DNA of 64,000 nucleotides from Raphanus sativus (Eukaryota; Streptophyta; Magnoliopsida; Brassicales; Brassicaceae), in NCBI RefSeq assembly GCF_000801105.2, contig NC_079512.1, positions 35,543,848 through 35,607,847 on the forward strand. The letters are read 5' to 3'. Every line of letters starts with the position of its first letter. Position 1 is the stretch's first letter. The notes under the pieces are model-generated. The model did not search any database. It worked only from the letters and a program-made list of their open reading frames with translations, and was not told the DNA's origin. Made by a program: the position numbers and the translations under genes. Of this stretch, positions 34,143-44,906 are shown piece after piece.

Positions 34143-34554
34143 TGGAGATGCACAAAGGTGACATTCAGAACCATGTTCATTACTGTTTTATCGTTAGTTT
34201 CGTTGTCTGAATATTTTATTCCACGATGTCCACGTTCTTTATTTTATTTCTAACTAACATGACTTACCCATAATAAAAAAAACATGACTATTATATTATT
34301 ATGCCTTTGTTTAATTTACCAAAATGACATAAAAATGAAATAGACTATTCTTGATAAAGAATGTGTTTTGTTAAATATATGAAAATTGAAAAACGAAACT
34401 GATTATTATTATTATTGATAAGATTCGAACGTTTTTGCTTACAGAGAAACAAAACAAGTTCGTTTACAAACAAACAAAAACATTAAAAAAGACCTGGGAC
34501 ACAAGGCAGTTAAAGAACAAACTCTTACATAAAACATCTTCTGGGATCTGTAAA
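34143..34554. other. Short intergenic spacer between MEB copies B and C
   Basis: About 0.4 kb holding the copy B promoter and copy C 3' end; AT-rich, with no other feature. Confidence 0.5.
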
Positions 34555-37500
34555 TCATCTTTCAAGGTAACCAGCGGCAAGCTTATGGAAGTCATACGTT
34601 GCAAACACACCTACAGCGTATTGACTTGCAATGTAAGAAAGAGAAGACCCACAAATGGTTATACCAGTGTATACAGCCACGGTCGTGAGTTTATCCATGC
34701 CAAAGGCGTAAACTTTGGAAAACGAGAGAGAGATGACGCAGGCCAGAGATGCGGCAATGAAAATCGCAGCTTCTTGGTAACATCCCCTGTCTGTTATTTT
34801 GAAAGAGAAGCCGTAGAAGAGGGGAGGGATCACGGCGAAGAAGATGAAGGATACCAAAACAACGAAGCAATGGAGTATGACTCTGTGTCTTTCTCCTAGT
34901 CGTTCCTTGTATGGATCTATGGTTTCTTGCGGCATATCATCATCGTTCAACCTTTGATATCGTGGTCGTTTAAAGAGTCCATGTAGCTGTCAAAAAGACA
35001 TTACTCTTTCTGTAAGTGTGAATGTTTATACACATGAGAAAACAGAGTAGGTGCTCTGTTTTCTCCATAACGTATGAAAGTTTTGGTAGACAATAAGAGA
35101 AGAAACAAAAATGACTTACGTTGTGAATGATTATAAAAAAGCCAGTGAATAAATTGGCTAGCCCCAAAGACAAAACGTTCACTGCAAGCAAAGACAGTAT
35201 GAGATATATGAAAAACTCCCATGTTCCTGTTTGGTTTGTGTGTTCATAAGTGTTCATGTGTACTTACGAGTCGAAGTTCCGGTTGCAGCAGCGGAGGATA
35301 CAACACCAAAGCTTGTGATGGACTCGATTAGACCTCCGTATACAATACTCTTCAAGATGTCTAGCTTTATTGGTAAGATCTTTGTTGAGGAAGCCGAATC
35401 CTTGGGGGTATCATGACCCTCTTTGTTGGAAGGAGCTTCCTTTGGATTTTCTAAAATAGTCAATAAAATAGTCAGCATTTTAGCACAGAATCAGATGAAC
35501 TGAGGCAAACGTGATAATACTTTCTTTTCATCTTTATTTCAATCAGCCAGACAAAGGCATGTGTAAGGACCTTTACCTTGATCTGTACCATTATCAAGTT
35601 CGGGACGATCTGTAGCAGCAACTTTCTCTTGTGGACCATTCTCTGAGCCCTCTGCAAGGTACATTGATGGCTTTGGCAAATCTTTGGTAAAGTTAGGTGA
35701 CAAAGAGCAAATGAAAGATAGAGGAATCACCTATCATGGAACGCCAGAGCACAGCCAGAATAGCTAGGAACAACAATAAGATTATGGAAATGTAATTGTT
35801 ACTCAAGAAATTTGTGAGCCAGGAAAAGGACACGCCTCCTCCTGGATTTGACTGAACACCAGTATTTATTGAGTTTCCAGGCTTAATTGGAGGCGGTGTT
35901 GGTGATGTTGTTGATGATGGTGGTGTTGGTGATGGTGGTGATGGCCGAGGAGCCAGGGTCAACAAAATAATGACTGATAGCAATAGCAGAACCAAAAACA
36001 CTAGTAACCGATGAGTGGGAGTGAGCCTTGGCAAATGATTTGGCAATTTATCTCGTATCTTTTCTAGCAGTGTAGTCAAAGTATTGTCCGTTTTTGGATC
36101 AGATGGGACTATTCATAGAGATCAAGAATCAGTCACTCAAAACATTTGAGAAATCGAATTGTCTCCATTGTGAAGCAATATGTACACACAAACATACCTT
36201 TTAGAGGAAGAGGATTAGGCTGGTTGGGTTCGACTGGCCCTACATATCAAGAAACAATACTTGAGCACCATCATCATCCAACACATTTGTATTTAATGTG
36301 TGTGTATATATATATGCATACCTTTAGGAGAGACAGGAGGTATAGGCTGGTTGGGTATGACTGGCCCTACATATCAAGAAACAATACTTGAGCACCATCA
36401 TCATCTAACACATTTGTATTTAACGTGTGTGTATATATATGCATACCTTTAGGAGAGACAGGAGGTATAGGCTTGGTTTTGAGTTTTTTGACTGGCTCTA
36501 CAAATTATTAAGAAAGAACACTTGAGCACCATCATCATCATCATCATCATCCAACATTAATATTATATATTTAATATGTGTGTATATATATATAAAACGA
36601 TGCTGGAGAGAGTTTCCACAAAGAGGAGGAGATCGTCAAAGTAATTGGAGACTACTTTGACACTCTGTTCATCTCTACCCCAGGGGACAGAGCAGCCACA
36701 GTGCACCACGCCCTTCAACCCATCATCTCAGATGAGGAAAACACGGCCCTTATTAGCGTCCCTTCGGCTGAGGAAATTAGAGATGCGGCGTTCTCCATCA
36801 ACGCGGATAAAGCACCTGGTCCGGATGGCTTCTCGGCGGGATTCTTCCACACTCATTGGGATAAGGTTGGACCGGACATAGTGAGGGAGGTACAGGATTT
36901 CTTTTGTGGCGCCACCCTTCCTGATGGTGTCAATGACACACACATTCGCCTGATCCCTAAAATCACCACCCCCAAGAAGGTCTCCGACTATCGTCCCATC
37001 GCCCTCTGCAACGTCTATTACAAGATATACTCCAAGCTATTGACCAGACGACTACAACCGCTAATGGATAAGCTTATCNNNNNNNNNNNNNNNNNNNNNN
37101 NNNNNNNNNNNNNNNNNNNNNNNNNNNNNNNNNNNNNNNNNNNNNNNNNNNNNNNNNNNNNNNNNNNNNNNNNNNNNNTCCGAGAACCAATCGGCCTTTG
37201 TCCCGGGTCGAGCTATTGGCGACAATGTTCTTATCACTCACGAAGTACTCCACTTCCTACAGACCTCGAAAGCGGAACAGAGATGCTCGATGGCTGTCAA
37301 GACTGACATGAGTAAGGCGTATGACCGCCTGGAATGGGACTTTATTGCACTGGTCTTAGCTCGGTTGGGATTCCACCGCAGCTTAATTGAGATGTTTCTG
37401 CAGTGTATATCGACTGTTACATACTCCTTCCTCATTAACGGCTTGCCTAGAGGGAAGGTAGTACCGAGCCGAGGGATTCGCCAAGGCGACCCCCTCTCTC

Positions 37501-40500
37501 CCTACATATTTATTATGTGTAGTGAAGTCCTCTCGGGATTATGTAACAGAGCGCAAGAAAGTGGTTTAATACAAGGAATCAAAGTCGCGAGAGGCTGCCC
37601 TAGAATAAACCACTTGCTCTTTGCGGATGATACGATGTTCTTCCTCAGCGCTACGGAGGAGAACTGCGAGGCTCTAAAGAATATCTTGGACTGTTATGAA
37701 GCAGCCTCCGGCCAGTCAATTAACAAAGACAAGTCGGCCATTACTTTTTCTCGGAGGTCTCCGCGGGCTCTGAAGGATTTGATAAAGAGCACACTCCTAA
37801 TTGAAAAAGAGGGAGGTGTCGGGAAGTACCTCGGACTCCCGGAACAATTTGGTAGAAGGAAACGAGACATCTTCTCCTCCATCATTAGTCGCATCCAGGA
37901 AAAAGCCCGAGGCTGGTCCACCAAGTTCCTCTCTTCGGCTGGCAAACTGGTCATGGTACAAAGTGTTCTCTCGGCCGTACCCTCGTACTCTATGTCTTAT
38001 TTCAAGCTCCCGGTATCTCTTTGTAAGCGCATCCAGTCAGTGGTTACAAGATTCTGGTGGGACAAAAACGAAGAAACAAAGAAGATGGCTTGGATCTCCT
38101 GGGACCGTATGGCGCAACCTAAGGCTTCTGGAGGTCTTGGCATGCGTGATTTCCAGAAGTTTAATGATGCTTTGCTTGCTAAATTGGGATGGAGATTACT
38201 CGAAAGACCGGACTGCCTCTTGAGCAAGGTGCTAAAAGGAAAGTACTATCCTGATTCGCCCTTCCTTTTAGCTGAAGAATCTTCAGTTATGTCTCATGGA
38301 TGGCGCGGAGTGCTTGTTGGACGTGACCTTCTCCGAAAGAATATCGGCTGGGCGGTTGGAGATGGCTGCTCCATCAACATCTGGCGAGACCCTTGGCTCA
38401 ACTTAAGCTCTCAAGAACGCCCTATGGGACCACCTACAGAGCAATGTTCGGACCTCTCTGTCTCGGACCTGATGATAGCGGGCTCAACGCAATGGGATAG
38501 AGCCAAGATCCAGCTGCTACTCCCTGCCTATGAAGAAAAAATCCTAGTGTTGAAACCGAGCATTACTGGGGTTCCAGACAGGCTTTTCTGGTTAGGAACA
38601 AAGTCCGGAGAGTATTCATCCAAATCTGGTTACTATATCGCTATGGAGGAAGAGGAAGTTATGGCCACTGCTGAAGCAGAGTTCAAATGGAAGAAGAATG
38701 TTTGGATGCTAGACTGCGCCCCAAAAGTGAAGCACTTCGCGTGGAGAGTTCTCAAGCGAGCAATACCAGTAGGCGAACGCCTTGTTGAAAGGCACATCGA
38801 TGCGGATCCTCGCTGCAAGAGATGCGGAGAAAATGAATCTATCAATCATCTACTATTCCAATGCCGGTTCGCACAAAAGGTTTGGCTCCTAGCTCCTTTT
38901 GTGACTGAAAAGGATTATAGAGGAATCATAGATTTGCTTTCGGTATGGCCGGACCTGTGTAATCAACCTTGTCTGCCTCCTTCGGGTATTGCCTCTGGCT
39001 CGCTTTTCTTGTGGATCTTGTGGTCCTTGTGGAAAGCAAGGAACCGGCTTGTCTTTGAAGGTTTCTCTGCATCCCCTGAAGATACTCTGTCTGCAGCAAT
39101 TAAACTAGCCAGGGAATGAAGTAACAACAGCAAGCCAGAGATCGGTATCTCTGCAAAGAAAGGAGTCCCGATACTGATAACCCCCCCAGATGTGCTTGTG
39201 GTAAGATCTGATGGGGCGTGGAATAGGGAGACTAATGCTGCAGGCCTAGGTTGGACTCTGTTATCTTCCCCGCAGCGCCAAGATTTCAACGAGCGTAGGG
39301 ACTTTGTAGCATCTCCATTAATGGCGGAAGGCCTAGCTCTGAGAGAGGCGGTGCTTACCTGCCAAAGTCTTAACCTCAGAAGAATCCAGCTGCAGTCGGA
39401 CTCCAAGCAGCTCATCGATTGTCTGAACTCGGGCTTGAGTATAGCAGAAATCCACTCTGTTGTTTCGGATATTGTTTCTCTTGCTGAAGCTTTTGATTCT
39501 GTTTCTTTTGGTTGGATCTCTAGGGAGAAAAATATGCTAGCTGATAGCCTGGCCAAAGATGCCTTGTTTGTATTTGACAATCTAGTGGTTGAGGATGCTG
39601 TTAATGCTCCCAACTAACTTCTTTTAATTGAAAGTATGGAGTTCCAAAAAAAAAAAAAAAAAAAATACATACTTTCAGGAGGAGGAAGAGGTTCAGGCTG
39701 GGTGGGTGTGACTGGCTCTACAAATTATCAAGAAACAGTATTTGAGCATCATCATTCATCATCTTTTTTTTTTGAATGAATGTTAAATTTATTCGACATC
39801 ATTCATTATCATTATCATCATTCAACATATATGTTTAATGTGTGTATATATATGCATACCTGGGGCGTTGTTACACAACCATCGAAGGTAAATGAAAGGG
39901 TACTTGAAGGAGAGAACAATGGCGAATACGAATCTCTCGTTGCTGTAAGGTAAAGTCTCTTGTCCCTTTTCAAAGAGTTTAGCAGTTCCGGTGATGTTGT
40001 GAGTGCAGTTTGGACAGTATAGACCATGAGTCTTTTGTATCTCCTTCAGTACATCTTCAGGACCTTTCTTGACTTCTACACTGCTCCGACTTCCCTTTTT
40101 GTCTTTCTCCAAATGTTCATCTTCTCCATTTTTACCCACGTCATATCCATTTTCAGATCTATCATCGTCACTGCTCGTTTCTTCTGTTGTATCGGTTCCT
40201 ACGGCATATTTTAACAAAGTTGGACTGAAGAAAATACTAAATTTAGTTTACAAAAAAAGAAAATACTAAATTTGACGTTCTAATTCCGCTTATATATATA
40301 TAATTTATAGTTTTCTTGTTTCTTCAGGTGTACACAGTCACTTATTGTCTACCCGATAAAGGTGTACAGTAATATCCACTATTCTCTCTAACACCCAAAA
40401 CTATCAGTTTTAAAAATACAAAATCCACGTGAAAATAGTTCAATACATCATCCAACTTATTTGGTTTGATATACAAAAGCAATCAACATAGTACATACGT

Positions 40501-41073
40501 ATATACGCTTAAATGAGGAATTAAATGAAACTCTCCCTCCCAACCAGATTACAGTGTGATGTAACTCTGAAAAATACTACTCCTTAAATATTAAATCTAC
40601 TACCGTCCATGCAAATGCGATATCAACATTGGGCAAGCTTAGTTACCGATGCATGATATGCATTCTATACATGCATGGTTTACTATCGACATTAGATATT
40701 AATTTCAAATAAACTTTTTGTTTTTTAAAAGTTGAGAAACAATTTTTTCTATAATGTTTTCTAGCAACAATAATGGCGGCCCAAAAAATCAAATTCGTAA
40801 TAAATATATAAAGAATATATGTGTATATATGCATATGAAACTTTTAAACAAATTGTTAAACAAGTTAATATACGAATTCAAAATGTTTTAAAACTAAAAA
40901 CTTGATCCCATACCGCACTTAGTTTCTTTGTTATCTTCTGTCACTTTCGGGAGAGAAACATGGGTTTGGCTCGTTAATTCATCCGCCGAGTGATCAAAAT
41001 TTTCGTCTCCTGCCGGATTCGAACACTGAAAATCACCCTCTGGCTCTTGGGAATGGGTATCGGTTGGGTCCAT
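34555..41073 (-). CDS. MEB-like VIT-family membrane protein, copy C, with amplified proline exons and a LINE in one intron
   Basis: Third tandem copy. Eleven exons: 40914-41073, 39860-40198, 39673-39717, 36447-36497, 36322-36366, 36198-36239, 35731-36108, 35577-35651, 35268-35450, 35120-35181 and 34555-34986; phases close to 603 residues. Exon 2 has Y-C-P-N-C-T-H-N-I-T-G but no second Cys pair. Four mini-exons of 42-51 nt encode repeats such as EPVTPTQPEPLPPP, PVIPNQPIPPVSPK and PVEPNQPNPLPL. Exon 7 has two hydrophobic segments (LLVFLVLLLLSVIILLTL and YISIILLLFLAILAVL) around a Pro/Ser/Thr linker. The membrane domain starts [17 protein letters not shown] 3-kb LINE sits in the intron after the first mini-exon, only a few bases from its donor. 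The frame is intact despite this; expression may not be. Confidence 0.8.
36190..36510. repeat. Tandem exon-plus-intron repeats in MEB copy C
   Basis: Three units of about 125 bp, each a 42-51-nt exon plus an intron with TATCAAGAAACAATACTTGA, CAYCATCATC and GTGTGTATATATATGCATAC. A fourth unit lies on the far side of the LINE (39665-39790). Units 2 and 3 share an exact AGGAGAGACAGGAGGTATAG block, showing recent duplication. Confidence 0.88.
36600..39617 (+). pseudogene. LINE ORF2 remnant: RT, zf-RVT and RNase H
   Basis: Starts in the region before RT (E-I-V-K-V-I-G-D-Y-F-D-T-L-F) with ADKAPGPDGFSAGFFHTHWD, then LIPKI, YRPIALCNVYYKI, the gap, KTDMSKAYDRLEWDF, RGIRQGDPLSPYIF, the catalytic L-L-F-A-D-D-T-M-F-F, a zf-RVT with C-K-R-C-G-E-N-E-S-I-N-H-L-L-F-Q-C, and an RNase H with R-S-D-G-A-W, L-Q-S-D-S and M-L-A-D-S-L-A-K. 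The frame is broken once by TGA at 39117-39119, between zf-RVT and RNase H, and shifts across the 100-N gap because the N count is arbitrary. The endonuclease is missing. Confidence 0.85.
37079..37178. other. Assembly gap (100 N) inside the LINE
   Basis: Exactly 100 N within the RT domain. The flanking peptide reads continue each other, so little is missing. Confidence 0.99.
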
Positions 41074-44000
41074 TCGAAGCCGGTGGTGAGTTGATGATGG
41101 TAAAGGAGGATAACCAGGGGACACTTATTTATATGCTCACGAGTTGCTTCCTATGTCATATTCTTATTTATTTATATTATATTTTGATGTATTATATTTC
41201 TATCATGTGATTTTTCATAGTCGTAGTCTTTTAATTTATCGTGAGGTCAAACAAAGACCCACAAATTGGAAAAATAAATAATGACCGAGGTTTAGTCTTA
41301 AAAATAATGATCCAGAATGTATACTTTGTAGGTAATTAATGATATGATTATACTTCATTCACACGAACATTAACATTGCAGAATATATATATATTATAGT
41401 TTTTTCTTTCAAAATTTAAAGCATCGAAATATCTACAGTATATACACATTACATTTTATATATCAGAAAATGATTTCTTTTCATTAAAAAGTTTACTGAA
41501 TTATGAAAAGTTTCTTTTTTACATGTTTTGTAAAGATACTTATAAATTTATAATAGCATTGAACAACAACAAAATCCACGCGAGGATATCAGTATCCTAG
41601 TTTTTCTTTTTTAAAACTGTTTACGCTCTATAGTCTTTACTTGTACGTAGACTGAATAGATCATTGATCATGCATGTAAAGAAGGATAACAAACTAGCTG
41701 ATCGAGTACATGAAGCGTCTATGCTTTACATTTTGGAGCTTGAGAGTTCAATTTGTACAGTGAAATGGAGGGTGAGGTTTACCGGAAAAAAAAATGCATG
41801 GTGTGACACACAGGTCACAGAACAAGTAATTTCTCTTCTTTGATACGGATCGAATGATTTGGTCAAGATGTAGTTTCAGCTGAGAACAAGATAGTAGAAC
41901 TGAAGAAGTATTCCCTAATATTCGTATGGTTTTTAAACCACAAACTATAAGAATATTCAAGAAGCTTGCTACACCCGCAATGCTCATACTAGAAGTAAAA
42001 TTTTCTCTCTTGTAACACTTTTATGTTTTTCTAGGTTAGTTGTTGTCGTTGACTTGTTCGACATTTAATAGTAGTGTATTCTAAGGAGGAAGGTCTTTTT
42101 GTTTATTATCCCTAATACTAATTGCCATATACCTTAATATCAATTGACCCTAATATTAGTTGGCCTAAAACTGTAAGAAATTACCATATTGAATTTTTTC
42201 ATGGTTTATTTTTAAAAAAAAAATTATTGACTTGGAATATTGTTTAGTACTAGATATTTGAGTTGACTAGTAATAAAAATTACGAAATTTAGTGATCATC
42301 ATAATGATAAGAAAATTACAATTGGAATTTGAGTGTTTGATTTTTGTTGAGATTGACTGTGATTGGTAGTTGCTGTGGGGGTTTCTACAGCTCCATTCAT
42401 TTCTAAAGCATCAAACTCAGAGTAATTAAGTTTTATCAAACTCAGAGTAATTAAGTTTTAATTTATTTTTTAGAACCACAGTTCTTAAAATAAACTACAG
42501 CTGTATAAGTATTCTGCAGAGCCAAATATTTAAAGCAATTTTTTAGTACTTTTCATAAAATCCTACAGTAATAAAATCTAAAACTATAGCAAAAAATCTA
42601 CATATTTTTTTATACAGCAATAATTTTAAAGTTACAGCCATTACCAATCAGACCACTAAACAAATAATAGTCTTTTACTAACTGCAATTTTATCAAAAAG
42701 CCTCAAAACTTGTTTTCGTGTTTTTTTGCAATACATAAATACGGAACGAAACTAAATTAGGACCTGTTAAGCATTCATTTAGACACTTCAAAAATATTGA
42801 CGAGGTCTTTCTTTATTTGACCGCAGGTCACGGTGTCTGCATATGCAAATGCTTTAATATTAGCACAAGACGTGATTAAATACTCCATCGGGTCTCTTAT
42901 ATTATCGTTTTTTGTTTGTCTATCAAAGTAGTATGTTTTGACCCTGCATCACGGACTTGGCAGACCGGTCGTTGTCGTTTTCTAGCTTTGCCAATTCTTT
43001 ACTTCCGGAAGCTCCTTTGTGCCTTGTGATTCTGCAATCTCCCAAAGTAGAAAACGGAAGAAAAAATGAAACTAATTTGAGAATACAAAAAAAAAAACTA
43101 TTTAACATAAGGTACGGTTTTATAGATAACTGTATGTACTATTAGGAATGTCCAAATAAGAAGTGAAAATGATTCGATTTATATGTAAAGATATCAGTCT
43201 TTCATTTCAATATCAATTTGTATTGAGTTGGACGAAGCACAGAATTTCTCAGATACATACTGAATAAGAAATCCATAGTTCTTCACATGTACAATTTAGT
43301 CTCTTCCGTTAGTTGTTGGGTCAAATGAATGGAATGAACACACACAAAAAGAATGAAATGATAACTGAGCCTTAAGTTAAGAAAGGTTTAGGCCTATTAG
43401 ATCGTATTCAGGAAACAAGAAGGATTAGCTGCCACGATCAACATATATACCTCAAAATGATTGCGGTAGTTGTACTACGACCGGTGTAATTCAAAACAAG
43501 ATAGTACTGTAATTTCTCCGCTTAGCTAATTAGTAAAGAAATGCTAACTAATATAGATACACTGTGTCGGTCCGATCTACGCTTGACATATAATGTATTT
43601 TATTGTTTTGATTTTTTTTTGTTATTTGTTAGGTGGATTTCTCATCTAATGTACTGTTTAATGATATGACAATTTCGCATGAGAAAAAACTTTATTTTAT
43701 ATATAGTTTTTTTTTTGCCAAAATTTATTTTAGAGAAATTAGATGAGGACATGAGGTGAGTAAAAAAAAACACTAATTCATTAACTAACTAAAATCACAC
43801 ACTTTTTTCTTTTTTCCTTTCTATTTCTCTCTACCTTCTCTCTGCAAAACTAATTTTCATTTTTTCCTAGCTATTTCACAAAAAGCCCTTTATTTTATAT
43901 ATAGTTATAATATAATTATTTAAAGACGTGGAAGCAGAGAAAACTTTACTTTATATATACAGATATCTTTGAGATATACAATGAAACTGAAATATCTTTC

Positions 44001-44219
44001 AAAAAAAAATTATGGTACCGAACTGCCCATCATCCCATACTTGAATGGCTTGTTCAACATGACCAAATCGTTCTAGCGCGTTCAGTGTACGTAAGACCAG
44101 TGGAAACAACTTATTTTAAAATTTTGAACAAGACGTTTAGCATGTATAGTGTATACGTTACATTCATTGAAAGTTTAGCATGTATATAGTGTATACGTTT
44201 GGGGCGAAACTGGCAAGAC
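41074..44219. other. Gene-poor 3.1-kb spacer after the MEB array
   Basis: AT-rich DNA with no gene I can name. Items seen: a 25-bp tandem duplication (AAACTCAGAGTAATTAAGTT) near 42416-42465; a possible MITE at 42356-42655; an exon-like open stretch on the minus strand at 42943-43031; and a short duplication of TTTAGCATGTATA...GTGTATACGTT at 44138-44200. In A. thaliana several genes (beta-glucosidases among them, from memory) lie in this interval; none is recognisable here. Confidence 0.45.
42356..42655. mobile_element. Possible MITE with imperfect inverted ends
   Basis: The left end CTGTGATTGGTAGTTGCTGT and the reverse complement of the right end (GTCTGATTGGTAATGGCTGT) are similar. About 300 bp, internally AT-rich, no ORF, no clear target duplication. 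Confidence 0.35.
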
Positions 44220-44458
44220 CAGTGGCGGAGCCAGCGTGATCTCTCATAGGGGTTATTTACTAAAATAATTATGTAATATTACTAAAGAAAAATTAAAATG
44301 GATCAAAGTATAGTTTGGAACCAATGTCATGGGGGTCAAAGCAAAAGATCTTAACCAAATGTTCCAGCCAAAATCAGTAGTACATAAGCTAAACTCATTT
44401 ATTTGTAGAATTCATGTGGGTCAACTGACCCCCTCCCCACCACGTGGCTACGCCACTG
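44220..44458. mobile_element. hAT-type MITE, 239 bp
   Basis: Ends CAGTGGCGGAGCCA and, inverted, CAGTGGCGTAGCCA (13 of 14 match). Flanked by perfect 8-bp direct repeats GGCAAGAC (44212-44219 and 44459-44466), the hAT signature. It is non-coding and lies about 450 bp upstream of the DUF688-like gene. It brings a CACGTG (44441-44446) close to its right end. Confidence 0.9.
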
Positions 44459-44906
44459 GGCAAGACGACCTTTTTCGGAGGAACTCAACGACGTTAGGAG
44501 ATGCATGAACTGTCAAAACTTGCAAGAACTCACAAGGCCAATATGATCATGCGCCTAATATTCTCACTCTGCTTAATCAACAGCTCTTTTTCCATATGCA
44601 AAACTCATTTCATCACCATTCACATCACTTGTGATCTGACCCGATTCTCGTGAATAAAAAGCGCCACAACCCACAAGGAGCGTTTTGTTTATTTTCTCTT
44701 CTAACGTTACATCTTTTCCCTACATAAATATTTTTTTTTTGTCAAATAAAATACACAAATCCTCACATTATTCGTCATCACAATTGCCATTTTTCTTCTA
44801 TTTAAATCCCAAACCATTTATTCTTACAACGTCAAAGAAAGTTTGTATTCTTTTTAGCAAAAATAAAAATATTAATAAAAAAAGAGGCGTCTACTCTGAA
44901 AAAGCA

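Larger units (their letters stand above)
36598..39658 (+). mobile_element. 5'-truncated LINE inserted in MEB copy C intron
   Basis: Non-LTR element in antisense to the host gene. It runs from about CGATGCTGGAGAG to a 20-A tail at the right end, and contains a 100-N gap. The 5' end lies in a TA-rich microsatellite of the intron, so the exact border and any target duplication cannot be read. The 3' tail abuts TACATAC, the host intron donor region on the minus strand. Confidence 0.88.

Noticed and set aside
41570..41620. Possible Helitron 3' end (hairpin then CTAG)
   Set aside because: The hairpin AGGATATCAGTATCCT overlaps the CTAG and is AT-rich; no matching 5' end, so not called.
41748..41987. 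79-codon minus-strand frame starting MSIAGVASFLN
   Set aside because: No family resemblance and no splice context; AT-rich surroundings make chance likely.
44685..44906. Upstream extension of the DUF688-like frame
   Set aside because: Low-complexity Phe/Ser/Lys-rich, AT-rich leader; family similarity begins at MEFEFDD (44907).
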